A stretch of 64,000 nt of DNA, from positions 3,348,001 through 3,412,000 of the forward strand of contig NZ_CP134146.1 of assembly GCF_031583575.1 (NCBI RefSeq). The letters are read 5' to 3'. The stretch's first letter is position 1. Each line of letters opens with the position of its first letter. The notes under the pieces are model-generated. The model was not told the origin of the DNA. It worked only from the letters and a program-made list of their open reading frames with translations, and made no database searches. Below are positions 35,333 to 44,428 of the stretch, one piece after another. The translations under genes were made by a program, and so were the position numbers. Source of the stretch: Thalassotalea nanhaiensis. Lineage in GTDB: Bacteria > Pseudomonadota > Gammaproteobacteria > Enterobacterales > Alteromonadaceae.

Positions 35333-37249
35333 ATGAGTATTGTTCGTCTAACCAATAAACAAGGCACTTGTCGGTTCACAAGTGCCTATTTTTTATGCTT
35401 CACTATTATGTTGTTATTGACTTTGTTACCAGTGAGCAGTTTTTCCGCGGAAAACCAAACGGTATCACCAAACAAAAACCTAGAACAAAGCAACTTACCG
35501 TTAAGTTTTGCCGACATTGATGCATTATTGGCACAAGCGCTTGAGATAAAAAGCTCAAACAAAAAAGAATCAGCACGCATCATCAAAAAATTAGCGGCAA
35601 TAGAGCCACAGTTAAGTTATCGTCAACAAGGCGAGTTAACCTATTTAACCGCTTATAACGCTTATTTAACCGGTGATAGACATAAAGCTGTGGCGCTACA
35701 TAAAGTCATGCAAGACTCAAAGTTACTTCTACATAGAGTTAGAGCAAGCAGTACCTTGTTAAACCTGTATTTAATTGAGCAAAATTATATTATGGGGGGA
35801 AAGTTAATTCCGCTACTGCTGGAAGAGACTGAAAAGGTAACTGATGCGAATTTAAAGGGTGATGTATTTGAAGTGGTTGCCTACTATTATACCGAATTAA
35901 ATCAACCTGAAATTGCCCTTACATATTTAAGCTTGGTAAATACCGAGAGCTATTTACCCCGCGATTATTGTTATTATTATAATCGTAATAGTGCGGCAAA
36001 ATTGCAACTTTATGGCTATTTAGCGGAGCAAAGCTTTATTAATAACGGTACTAAGGTATGTGAGCAAGCCGGCGAATTCCTCTCGGCGAATATTCTTATT
36101 AGTGAAATTGCACTGCACTTAATTGACCAACAAGAATACCAACTTGCACTTGATATATTATTGCCTAAATTAAGCAAAGCTGAAGCGATAAATTACAACA
36201 ACTTATCACTTAATTTTTATAGCTATATTGCCACAGCGTATTTTCATTTAAATGATTTTGACCAGGCACTGCTGTTTGCCAATAAAGCTGAAAATATCAA
36301 CATGCCAATAAAATATCACAAATCCTTCGCTTATTTGTATGCCACCTTATCTGATCTGCATTTTGAGCTTGGTAATAATGACAAGGCACTGGAGTATTTA
36401 TACGTTTACCAAGATAAATTAGCGGTGGCATTAGATGTTGAGCAGCAAAGGCAATTAGCTCGAGCACAAGCAGATCATTATGCTTACGGGAAATATAGGG
36501 TAAGAGATAAACTTATTAAAGAAACCGATCAAGCCGAAGCCAAGTACAAAGCCGCCTTCGGTATCATGATGGGTTACATCAATAAGTTTGAAAATGGTCG
36601 AATATTGTTCGCCGTGCAAGTTTTTATCATAACTATATTATGTTGCAGCATTTTAGGGCTTCGCCATTTTCAAATAACTGCTAATGAAAAAAACCGCCTT
36701 GACCCGTTAACCAAATTATTTAATCGCCAGCGCTTTGTAGATTTAGCCGCAAACACTGTTTACCTACATAAAAAGTGGACTAGTACGTTAACGTTATTAG
36801 TAATAAATATTGATAACTTTAGAGGTTTTAACCAACAACACGGCTGTGAAAAAGGCGATGAATTACTAAAACTTATTGGTCAAATTCTACATAATTACGC
36901 GTTTAGAGTTGAAGATGTCGCCCGCTCTGGTGCCGATGAGTTTAGTTTACTGTTGCAAACTACTGATGCCCAGGAAGGGATAGAAGTTGCTAAACAAATT
37001 CAAATGGAGATAGCTCAGCTTAGTGATGAACTGAAGTTAAAAGATGACATTGTAAACGTCAGTATTGGTATTAGTGACACAGTTTTGAGTGAATCTTCAT
37101 TAAAATATTTATTGTGCGACAGTTCAAGAGCATTGCGTGAAGCGAAAAAAAATGGTGGCAATAAAATATTCTGCTTTGACCGTACAATGACCGATCGTGA
37201 AAAATATAAAATTGAAGATGATGGCTTAAAGTACATTTTTGAAAAATGA
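35333..37249 (+). CDS. Membrane TPR-GGDEF protein, degenerate diguanylate cyclase (first of pair)
   Basis: A 638-residue protein: signal peptide ending near FSAEN (about residue 40), periplasmic TPR-like helices (about 50-400), one membrane helix (ILFAVQVFIITILCCSIL, about 424-441) and a cytoplasmic GGDEF domain. The signature is GADEF (533-537), and the first metal-binding Asp of DxD is Asn492 (NID). So cyclic-di-GMP synthesis may be weak or lost. The start at 35333 keeps the charged signal-peptide n-region, though a terminator-like hairpin overlaps codons 10-20; the next ATG (35408) would leave no n-region. Its stop overlaps the start of a paralogue (ATGA). Confidence 0.8.
   Translation: MSIVRLTNKQGTCRFTSAYFLCFTIMLLLTLLPVSSFSAENQTVSPNKNLEQSNLPLSFADIDALLAQALEIKSSNKKESARIIKKLAAIEPQLSYRQQGELTYLTAYNAYLTGDRHKAVALHKVMQDSKLLLHRVRASSTLLNLYLIEQNYIMGGKLIPLLLEETEKVTDANLKGDVFEVVAYYYTELNQPEIALTYLSLVNTESYLPRDYCYYYNRNSAAKLQLYGYLAEQSFINNGTKVCEQAGEFLSANILISEIALHLIDQQEYQLALDILLPKLSKAEAINYNNLSLNFYSYIATAYFHLNDFDQALLFANKAENINMPIKYHKSFAYLYATLSDLHFELGNNDKALEYLYVYQDKLAVALDVEQQRQLARAQADHYAYGKYRVRDKLIKETDQAEAKYKAAFGIMMGYINKFENGRILFAVQVFIITILCCSILGLRHFQITANEKNRLDPLTKLFNRQRFVDLAANTVYLHKKWTSTLTLLVINIDNFRGFNQQHGCEKGDELLKLIGQILHNYAFRVEDVARSGADEFSLLLQTTDAQEGIEVAKQIQMEIAQLSDELKLKDDIVNVSIGISDTVLSESSLKYLLCDSSRALREAKKNGGNKIFCFDRTMTDREKYKIEDDGLKYIFEK
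35362..35394 (+). terminator. Precursor-gene terminator inside the GGDEF start
   Basis: A perfect 10-bp stem (35362-35371 with 35378-35387), a 6-nt loop, then ATTTTTT. It is about 70 bp after the precursor stop and within the first codons of the next gene, so that gene must be read by readthrough or be limited by this hairpin. Confidence 0.75.
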
Positions 37250-39123
37250 TGATATTAACGAAACAATGGATAAACATTAAGATGATTAAGCTAAGCTGTT
37301 TTTTACTTAAACGGTTTACCCAGTACCTAAAAACAGTATTGGCGCTTATGCTTGTCCTGACATTGAGTGTGCAGGCCAATAACGATGTAATCGACCTTAA
37401 AAAACTGCCTACAGATGAGTTAATTAAGCAAGGGTTAGCGGTAAAAAGCTACGATTCAAAATTAAGTCGACGTATTCTAGAGCGACTAACAGCTCGCACA
37501 AGAACGATGGACGGTTTGCAACTCAATCAGTACAAATATTTACTCGCCTATGAACAAATTTTGATGGGTAATTACCAACAAGCAATTAACTATAGTAAGT
37601 CAAACACAAATTCCAGATACATTAAATACAAGCTTGCAGCACTCAATAACATAATGTTTTTAAATGTCCTTCTTGGCCAATATTTAGAGGCATCAGAAGT
37701 AATAAAGCCTATCTTAATTGCATTAAAAAGGTTTGAGCCTGAACAGGAAACAACGGTAAACACTTATACTACCTTAGCGTATTTTTATAATGAATTAGAC
37801 CAACCACAGCAGGCATTAAACTACATAGAGCATATATTAACTGCTGACAATATGCAGCTAACCGAAAGACAACAATGCTTTTTAGGTATGCAGCACATTT
37901 ATGCATTACAAGGGTTAAATGAACTATCGACTAATGACCCGTACATCAGTCGATATTACAATTTATGTAAAACCATTAACGAACAACTTCTGGTTGAGGA
38001 AATTGCTGCAACCCAGGCTTTTCTACTACTTAAAAACCAACAACCACAGCAGGCTATAGAGCTGCTGTTAGCCAACTATGAAAGCATGGCTGCGCAAAAA
38101 TACCCGCCAAATTACCTACGCTTTAATAGTTATTTAGCGAAAGCTCACTTTCAACTAAATAACCTAAGCAAGGCCAGTGAATTTGCCGACAAAGCGTTAT
38201 CTATTAGCTTTGAAAACCAACTTCACCCGGCATTTTTGATTGCCTATGAAGTAAACTTTAATTTGGCCAAGCATAATAAAAATAAACAAGCTGAATTTAA
38301 CACGTTGCGCAACAAAGTAAATTTACAGCATAAATTGGCGCTAAAAGCCAAAGAAAAAGCGCTAGCGTTGTCTGGTTTGGCGTACGACTTAGACGAGTTA
38401 GAAAGAGAACTTATAGGTTACTCATTAAGGATAAATAGCCACTTAAAAGAAGAGGAAATTAAATTAGAACACAATACTATATTTTCCCATTTTTTAATCA
38501 GTAACCGGATAATACAATTAATATTGTTTGGCTTTATTTTCTTTTTAACAAAATCAGTGATCGCCAATGTTAAACTGAAGAAACAGATAGTTGCCGACTT
38601 GATTATTGATAAAATGACCGATTGTTTACACCGTCATGCGTTTTTAGAGCAGGCACAGCAAGCGTTAGACAATGCCCCGCGAAAAGGCCCGCCCTTTAGT
38701 TTAGTGATCATGAATATTGATAACTTGCGAGATGTAAACGAAAACCAAGGAAACGACAGAGCTGACCGGTTAATAAAACTGGTACTTAGCAAGCACATTT
38801 TTGATCCGCAAACTTTAGTCGGTCGCTTGGGCGGTGATGAATTTGTATTTTTACTTAAAGACTGCTCAGCAAATCAAGCGATAGAGATATGCGAAGAATA
38901 CCGCATACAAACAAACTTTTTAGATACTAAACCGATTTGTTATCAATTTGATGTAACCACCAGATTTGGGGTGAGTGATACACACATTAGTGGCTTTAAT
39001 ATCATGAATTTATTAATTGATACCGAGCAAGCAGTAACCCAAGCAACAGATGAATGTAAAAACTGCACTTGCTGCTTTGAAGGTGTTGCAATGCAGGAAC
39101 TTAGTGAACCTCAGGTCAGGTAG
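37246..39123 (+). CDS. Membrane TPR-GGDEF protein (second of pair)
   Basis: A 625-residue paralogue of the preceding gene with the same layout: signal peptide (LVLTLSVQA-NND), periplasmic TPR-like helices, a membrane helix (HFLISNRIIQLILFGFIFFL) and GGDEF. The signature is canonical, RLGGDEF (G529-F533), but the first metal Asp is again Asn490 (NID), and no RxxD inhibitory site precedes it. It overlaps the upstream stop by 4 bp, so the two are translationally coupled. An in-frame ATG at 37282 is another possible start. The C terminus has a Cys cluster (CKNCTCCF). Probably a sensor of periplasmic ligands acting on cyclic-di-GMP or by protein contact. Confidence 0.8.
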   Translation: MMILTKQWINIKMIKLSCFLLKRFTQYLKTVLALMLVLTLSVQANNDVIDLKKLPTDELIKQGLAVKSYDSKLSRRILERLTARTRTMDGLQLNQYKYLLAYEQILMGNYQQAINYSKSNTNSRYIKYKLAALNNIMFLNVLLGQYLEASEVIKPILIALKRFEPEQETTVNTYTTLAYFYNELDQPQQALNYIEHILTADNMQLTERQQCFLGMQHIYALQGLNELSTNDPYISRYYNLCKTINEQLLVEEIAATQAFLLLKNQQPQQAIELLLANYESMAAQKYPPNYLRFNSYLAKAHFQLNNLSKASEFADKALSISFENQLHPAFLIAYEVNFNLAKHNKNKQAEFNTLRNKVNLQHKLALKAKEKALALSGLAYDLDELERELIGYSLRINSHLKEEEIKLEHNTIFSHFLISNRIIQLILFGFIFFLTKSVIANVKLKKQIVADLIIDKMTDCLHRHAFLEQAQQALDNAPRKGPPFSLVIMNIDNLRDVNENQGNDRADRLIKLVLSKHIFDPQTLVGRLGGDEFVFLLKDCSANQAIEICEEYRIQTNFLDTKPICYQFDVTTRFGVSDTHISGFNIMNLLIDTEQAVTQATDECKNCTCCFEGVAMQELSEPQVR

Positions 39124-39162
39124 TTGTCATTAGTTATCGTGTTGTAGAGGTGTTTAATACCG

Positions 39163-39597
39163 TTAATAGCCCATAAAACTTTCTAGAATAATTACGGCCG
39201 ACTGGCAATCAACATTATCTTTTTGCAAATTTCGATAGCCGCCCTGCTCAAATAACTGCGCTTTTGCATCTGCCGTAGTTAAACGTTCGTCTTGCAAGTT
39301 GACTTCTAAACCAAAACGCCCTGATAAGCGTTTAGCAAACTTTTTTGCCCGCAGGGTTAATGGTTGCTCGCTGCCATCCATATTCAGCGGTAAGCCAACA
39401 ACCAGCAGGTCGGGTTGCCATTCTTTGACGATTTTAGCCATGTCATCCCAATTTGGAATACCGTCTTTGGCTTTAATTGATTTTACCGGTGATGCACTGC
39501 AGGTGATTTCTTGACCAACGGCAATACCAATGTACTTGGTACCAAAATCAAACCCCAATAAGGTGCGTTGTCCTTGCGGTTTTATTGACTTTGCCAT
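39163..39597 (-). CDS. ruvX: Holliday junction resolvase-like YqgF / pre-16S rRNA nuclease
   Basis: A 144-residue RNase-H-fold protein. [14 protein letters not shown] carries the first catalytic Asp, VGLPLNMDG and DERLTTADA follow, and the final Asp lies in DCQSA. It takes part in 16S rRNA 5' maturation. Last gene of rsmE-gshB-yqgE-ruvX, in the E. coli order. An intergenic repeat separates it from yqgE. Confidence 0.95.
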   Translation of the reverse strand: MAKSIKPQGQRTLLGFDFGTKYIGIAVGQEITCSASPVKSIKAKDGIPNWDDMAKIVKEWQPDLLVVGLPLNMDGSEQPLTLRAKKFAKRLSGRFGLEVNLQDERLTTADAKAQLFEQGGYRNLQKDNVDCQSAVIILESFMGY

Positions 39598-39642
39598 TAA
39601 TGTTCCTTTGTTATTGTTTTATGCGTACTTAATAGGTAAATA

Positions 39643-39734
39643 GATCCTGAAACGAGTTCAGGAAATGTAGCTTTAATACCACTTCCTTAACTTGTTTGAG
39701 GATCTGCTGTTCGTTTCTAGTTTCTAGTTCCTAG
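39643..39734. repeat. Dispersed intergenic repeat, copy 3
   Basis: The left arm GATCCTGAAACGAGTTCAGG(AA) at 39643-39664 and the right arm TTCCTTAACTTGTTTGAGG(ATC) at 39683-39704 are 22-nt inverted repeats with few mismatches. The TTCGTTTCTAGTTTCTAG tail follows. Confidence 0.7.
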
Positions 39735-39744
39735 CCCCTAATTT

Positions 39745-40299
39745 TTATGCATGCCCTACGTCACTGGATAAATGACCAAGGTCAATACCAAGCTTTTCTG
39801 CCGCTTTTTGCCAACGAAGCTCAACCGGTGTCTCAAATAAAATTTCTTTATCGGCTGGCGTCGTTAACCAAGAGTTTTCTTGTAGCTCTTTTTCTAACTG
39901 ACCTGAGCCCCAACCTGCGTAACCTAAGGTAACGATAAATTGCTCGGGCGATTTGTCGGTCCCCAGGGCTTCAAGAATATCTTTACTGGTGGTGATCATG
40001 ATGTCATTACCGAGTTCGAGCGAACTGTTCCAACCTGGTTGAGTATTGTGTAATACAAAGCCTCTGTCGGTTGAAACAGGGCCACCGGCTAATACGCGCT
40101 GGTTTAACTCATCGACTTCGATTTTATCTGCATCAATTTGAGCAAGTAACTCATTTAAGGTGATTCTTACTGGAATATTGATCACTAATCCCATAGCACC
40201 ATCTTCGTTATGTTCACAAATATAGGTCACCGTTTTATGAAAATACGGATCCTTTAAGCTTGGCATAGCGATAAGCAATTGGTTTTCTAGACTTTCCAT
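39745..40299 (-). CDS. yqgE: YqgE/AlgH family protein
   Basis: A 184-residue UPF0301 protein: LLIAMPSLKDPYFHKTVTYICEHNEDGAMG near the start (family hallmark, in part) and LGYAGWGSGQLEKEL in the middle. Biochemical role unknown. The ATG at 40299 (MESLENQ) matches the family start better than the one 12 bases upstream. Same operon as gshB and ruvX. Confidence 0.93.
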   Translation of the reverse strand: MESLENQLLIAMPSLKDPYFHKTVTYICEHNEDGAMGLVINIPVRITLNELLAQIDADKIEVDELNQRVLAGGPVSTDRGFVLHNTQPGWNSSLELGNDIMITTSKDILEALGTDKSPEQFIVTLGYAGWGSGQLEKELQENSWLTTPADKEILFETPVELRWQKAAEKLGIDLGHLSSDVGHA

Positions 40300-40384
40300 A
40301 GAGTATTCCATTATTTAATCACTTTATAAGTCGTCATACTTTATATAGACCGGTTAAACGCTCGTTTATTCAATATAAGCATGA

Positions 40385-41344
40385 CTATTTATTATTCCGC
40401 TCAACTTGTTCTTCAATGGCATCCATCAACTTACCACTGATGTTAATTGGGTAAGCGGCCTCAATTTCACGGATACAGGTTGGGCTTGTCACATTAATCT
40501 CTGTCACTTTATCGCCAATAACATCTAAACCAACAAAGTATAAACCGCGTTTTTTCAACTCTGGCGCGATGGTTTCAGCAATTAACAAATCGCTTGCCGA
40601 TAACGGTCTTGCTTCACCACGCCCTCCAGCAGCTAAATTGCCACGAGTTTCACCTTGTGCAGGTATACGCGCTAAACAATACGGCATTGGCTCGCCATTT
40701 ACGATTAAGATGCGTTTATCGCCATCTAAAATCTCAGGCATGTACTCTTGTACCATGGCATACATACTGCCGTGGTTGGTTAGGGTTTCAATAATAACCC
40801 CAACGTTTGCCTCGCCAGGGCTCATTCTAAAAATAGATGAACCGCCCATTCCATCGAGAGGTTTGATGATCACATCGTTGTATTGTTGGTGAAACTCACG
40901 AATTTTTGCCGACGAACGAGTGACCAGTGTTCTTGGCGTTAGGTCGGCAAACCAGGCGGTAAATAGTTTTTCATTACAGTCGCGCAAGCTTTGTGGTTTA
41001 TTTACCATTAATGTGCCTTGCTCTTCGGCACGTTCAAGCATGTAAGTTGCGTATATGTATTCGGTATCAAAAGGCGGATCTTTGCGCATTAATACGGCGT
41101 CTAAACTGGCCACTTCAATGTCTTCTGCATCGTCAAGCTCATACCACTTTTCAGCATTATCAAAGACAGTGACTTTAGCGGCATTAGCACGACAAACACC
41201 TTGATCTAAATACAGATCTTGCATTTCCATGTAATAAATTTCATAACCACGCTTTTGTGCTTCAAGCATCATTGCCATGCTAGAATCTTTTGCTACTTTA
41301 ACCGTAGAAATTGGATCCATTACTATGCCAAGTTTAATTGTCAT
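40385..41344 (-). CDS. gshB: Glutathione synthetase
   Basis: A 319-residue ATP-grasp enzyme joining gamma-glutamylcysteine and glycine. It starts with the typical MDPISTVKVAKDSSMAML-like region (MDPI, KDSS), VMRKDPPFD follows, and the ATP site includes KPLDGMGGSSIFR, GDKRI and NVTSPTCIREIE. Length matches E. coli GshB (316). Confidence 0.97.
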   Translation of the reverse strand: MTIKLGIVMDPISTVKVAKDSSMAMMLEAQKRGYEIYYMEMQDLYLDQGVCRANAAKVTVFDNAEKWYELDDAEDIEVASLDAVLMRKDPPFDTEYIYATYMLERAEEQGTLMVNKPQSLRDCNEKLFTAWFADLTPRTLVTRSSAKIREFHQQYNDVIIKPLDGMGGSSIFRMSPGEANVGVIIETLTNHGSMYAMVQEYMPEILDGDKRILIVNGEPMPYCLARIPAQGETRGNLAAGGRGEARPLSASDLLIAETIAPELKKRGLYFVGLDVIGDKVTEINVTSPTCIREIEAAYPINISGKLMDAIEEQVERNNK

Positions 41345-41401
41345 TTTTGTGTTCCTAACCTTTTGTTATTAAATAATGTAAATGGTGATTGTTAGTTTTA
41401 G

Positions 41402-42133
41402 CTAACTCAAATCGCCAAATTTACATTGTAAAGCCGTAATTGCTGTGAGTGCTGCTGTTTCAGTTCGCAACACTCTTGGACCAAGTAGTACTTCAGTATA
41501 GTTGGCATTACTGGCTTGTTGAATTTCTTCGTCAGTTAATCCACCTTCAGGGCCGATTAATAGTCGCACTCGATCACAACTTACTGGCAGCCCCATAATT
41601 GAATGCTCTGCTCTTGGGTGCAAGTTAATTGTTAATGCTTGTGTTGCCTGAGTGAGCCATTCTTGTAACGCCATTGGTTGCCTTACTTCGGGTACCACAG
41701 CTCGACCACTTTGTTCACAAGCGCTGATCACTATTTTTTGCCATTGTTGGCGTTTTTTTTCTAACCGCTCTGCGTTTAGTTTAACCCCACAGCGTTGAGT
41801 AAATAATGGCGTGATCGTATTCACTCCAAGCTCAACCGACTTTTGTAAAGTAAAATCCATTCGATCACCACGCGATATGCCCTGACCTAAATGGATATTA
41901 AGCGGTGACTCGTTATTACGAGCTACTTTATTAACAATATTTGCAGTGGCCTGTTTTTTACTCACATCGCTAAGGATTGCTTGATAGTCGCAACCATCGC
42001 CATTAAAAAACGTCACTTCATCGCCGGCTTTTAACCTAAGCACGCGTACCACATGACCAAACGCATCATCGGATAATGTTGCAGTACTATCGACCGAAAA
42101 CGGTGTTGCTTGAAAAATTCTGGGATTGCTCAT
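41402..42133 (-). CDS. rsmE: 16S rRNA m3U1498 methyltransferase
   Basis: A 243-residue SPOUT methyltransferase. The C-terminal knot has LLIGPEGGLTDEEI and VLLGPRVLRTETA, which bind SAM; an N-terminal PUA-like domain precedes it. First gene of rsmE-gshB-yqgE-ruvX. Confidence 0.96.
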   Translation of the reverse strand: MSNPRIFQATPFSVDSTATLSDDAFGHVVRVLRLKAGDEVTFFNGDGCDYQAILSDVSKKQATANIVNKVARNNESPLNIHLGQGISRGDRMDFTLQKSVELGVNTITPLFTQRCGVKLNAERLEKKRQQWQKIVISACEQSGRAVVPEVRQPMALQEWLTQATQALTINLHPRAEHSIMGLPVSCDRVRLLIGPEGGLTDEEIQQASNANYTEVLLGPRVLRTETAALTAITALQCKFGDLS

Positions 42134-42288
42134 GACGCAAAAAATTACTCATATAAATCATTACTGTAAAGATAAGGGCTAAGGTGGGAATAAACAATAG
42201 GTGTCGAAAATTAAATAATTGGCTTATAAACTATTACGCTCGATAATTCACGCCAACTAAGTTCACGCCACTTTACAGTAGACACAAA

Positions 42289-42312
42289 AAGGCCAAGTAA
42301 AAACTTGGCCTT
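42289..42312 (-). terminator. metK terminator
   Basis: Read on the minus strand, AAGGCCAAGT pairs perfectly with ACTTGGCCTT across a 4-nt loop and is followed by T. Confidence 0.85.
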
Positions 42313-42334
42313 AGGGTATATGTTTTGGGTTAAT

Positions 42335-43522
42335 TTATAAACCGGCAGCAATTCTTAATGTGGCTGCTTTATCAGTTTTTTCCCAACTAAACGCAGTAAA
42401 GGTGTCATCACCTACCGTCATTTCAAACGGGTCACGACCAAAATGGCCATACGCCGCAGTTTGTTGATACATTGGGTGTAATAAGTCTAACATTTTAGTA
42501 ATGCCGTAAGGACGTAAGTCAAAGTTTTCACGCACCAACTTAATTAATGTATCTTCGTCTACTTTACCAGTACCAAATGTTTCGATAGAAATTGACGTTG
42601 GCTCTGCAACACCAATGGCATACGACACTTGAATTTCACAGCGTTCGGCTAAACCAGCTGCAACAATGTTTTTAGCAACATAACGGCCAGCGTAAGCTGC
42701 ACTGCGATCAACTTTTGATGGATCTTTACCAGAGAATGCACCACCACCGTGACGAGCCATACCGCCATAAGTATCAACAATAATTTTACGGCCAGTTAAA
42801 CCACAGTCACCTACTGGGCCACCAATAACAAAACGACCGGTTGGATTAATGAAGTATTTTGTCTCACTGGTAAGTAACTCTTCCGGCAAGGTATGTTTAA
42901 TGATGTTTTCCATTACTGCAGCGTGTAAATCATCTTGAGAAATATCAGGATTGTGCTGAGTTGATAAGACTACGGCATCAATGGCAACAGGCTTGTTATC
43001 TTCATAGATAAAGGTTACCTGAGATTTAGCGTCTGGACGTAACCAAGGCAGTACACCTGACTTACGCATTTCAGCTTGGCGCTCAACTAAACGATGTGAA
43101 TAATATAATGGTGCCGGCATTAATGAAGGTGTTTCATTGGTTGCATAGCCAAACATTAACCCTTGGTCGCCAGCACCCTGCTCTTCAGGTTTGCTACGAT
43201 CTACGCCTTGGGCAATTTCAGGTGACTGCTGGCCAATTAAATTCATGATGCCACAAGTTTCACCGTCAAAACCAACGTCTGATGACGTGTAACCAATATC
43301 AGAAATCACTTTACGAGTTATGGTTTCAAGATCAACCCAAGCTTCAGTAGTTACTTCACCAGAGATAATAGCAACCCCAGTTTTAACCATAGTTTCACAG
43401 GCAACACGTGCGTGTTTATCTTTAGCAATAATGGCATCAAGGACTGCATCAGAAATTTGATCAGCAATTTTATCTGGGTGACCTTCAGATACTGACTCTG
43501 AAGTGAAGTAATGTTTAGTCAT
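42335..43522 (-). CDS. metK: S-adenosylmethionine synthetase
   Basis: A 395-residue enzyme making SAM from methionine and ATP. Motifs: [17 protein letters not shown] at the start, [12 protein letters not shown] and the phosphate loop [16 protein letters not shown]. Monocistronic, with a terminator and a MetJ-like site about 140 bp upstream. It supplies the donor for the SAM enzymes elsewhere in the window, including the borosin-type methyltransferase. Confidence 0.97.
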   Translation of the reverse strand: MTKHYFTSESVSEGHPDKIADQISDAVLDAIIAKDKHARVACETMVKTGVAIISGEVTTEAWVDLETITRKVISDIGYTSSDVGFDGETCGIMNLIGQQSPEIAQGVDRSKPEEQGAGDQGLMFGYATNETPSLMPAPLYYSHRLVERQAEMRKSGVLPWLRPDAKSQVTFIYEDNKPVAIDAVVLSTQHNPDISQDDLHAAVMENIIKHTLPEELLTSETKYFINPTGRFVIGGPVGDCGLTGRKIIVDTYGGMARHGGGAFSGKDPSKVDRSAAYAGRYVAKNIVAAGLAERCEIQVSYAIGVAEPTSISIETFGTGKVDEDTLIKLVRENFDLRPYGITKMLDLLHPMYQQTAAYGHFGRDPFEMTVGDDTFTAFSWEKTDKAATLRIAAGL

Positions 43523-43660
43523 AATGTCTCTTAATCTTTAAATAACACGTAAATAGATTATGCTAAAAATTCAATTAGCGAAAAGTGAAATGGATCAAAT
43601 AAAATCTATTTTTTACAATGAAGCGAATTCTACCTTGCTTTTAAAAATAAATCTACCTTT

Positions 43661-43676
43661 TTACGTCTAGATGGCT
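43661..43676 (-). promoter_or_regulatory. MetJ-like tandem met boxes upstream of metK
   Basis: On the minus strand two adjacent 8-mers, AGCCATCT and AGACGTAA, each match 6 of 8 positions of the met box AGACGTCT, in the side-by-side arrangement MetJ needs. The site is upstream of metK, a known MetJ target in E. coli. Confidence 0.4.
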
Positions 43677-43768
43677 AAACGATAAATAAAGTAAAAAAAA
43701 TAGAAGAATGTAGGGGGCGAGCAAATAAAGATAAAAAGCATCAATCGTTGGTTATATTTAGCAGAGCT

Positions 43769-44245
43769 CTACTGATTAAAATCTAACATGATGCTGATTG
43801 ATTGCGCGATATTCTCAATTTGTTCAACATCAACTGGGGCAACAAAAATAGTATCATCGCCAGCTAATGTACCAAGTACACCAACAGACTCACCTTGTAA
43901 GTCCAACATTCTGGCGATCAGTGGTGCGCCGCCTATACCGGTTTTAATAATAATTTGCATATTATTATGTTTAATACTTAACACAACGGTATGAATGGCT
44001 TGTTTGGTTCTTGGCGCTGACAATTCATCTTGCAGTAAATAAACTATCTCGTTTCTAACATTACGTTTTTTAACCGCGCCCAGTTTAGTGAGCGTGCGGG
44101 AGATTTTTGCCTGGGTGATATTTTCGAATCCATATTTAACCAGCGCGGTAGCCAACTCGCCTTGCGAGCCATAACACTGTTCTCTGAGCAGTTTTTTAAA
44201 TGCGATTAGGAAACTTTGCTCTTTGCTATTTCTGCTACTGGTCAT
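43769..44245 (-). CDS. argR: Arginine repressor
   Basis: A 158-residue ArgR. The N-terminal winged helix (about 10-75) has GSQGELATAL and TQAKISRTLTKLGAVK. The C-terminal oligomerisation and arginine-binding domain has GVLGTLAGDDTIFV with the Asp pair that contacts arginine. In many relatives argR lies beside mdh; here it is next to metK instead. Single gene. Confidence 0.93.
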   Translation of the reverse strand: MTSSRNSKEQSFLIAFKKLLREQCYGSQGELATALVKYGFENITQAKISRTLTKLGAVKKRNVRNEIVYLLQDELSAPRTKQAIHTVVLSIKHNNMQIIIKTGIGGAPLIARMLDLQGESVGVLGTLAGDDTIFVAPVDVEQIENIAQSISIMLDFNQ

Positions 44246-44428
44246 ATATTCAATTCGTTCTATCTGTTTTTTAATTTATACCAATTTGATTAAGTATGTG
44301 ATCTACTTTTTCATAAGGAAAAACGGATAAATACAATGCATAAAATTTAGTGAGTAGTTATTCTTACTTATCAATTTTATAAAGCAGTAGTTATTCGTTT
44401 TAACTATTAAAAATGAGCAGATATTTAA

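Noticed and set aside
43523-43768. SAM riboswitch upstream of metK
   Set aside because: No fitting helices or conserved core; a MetJ-like site explains control better.
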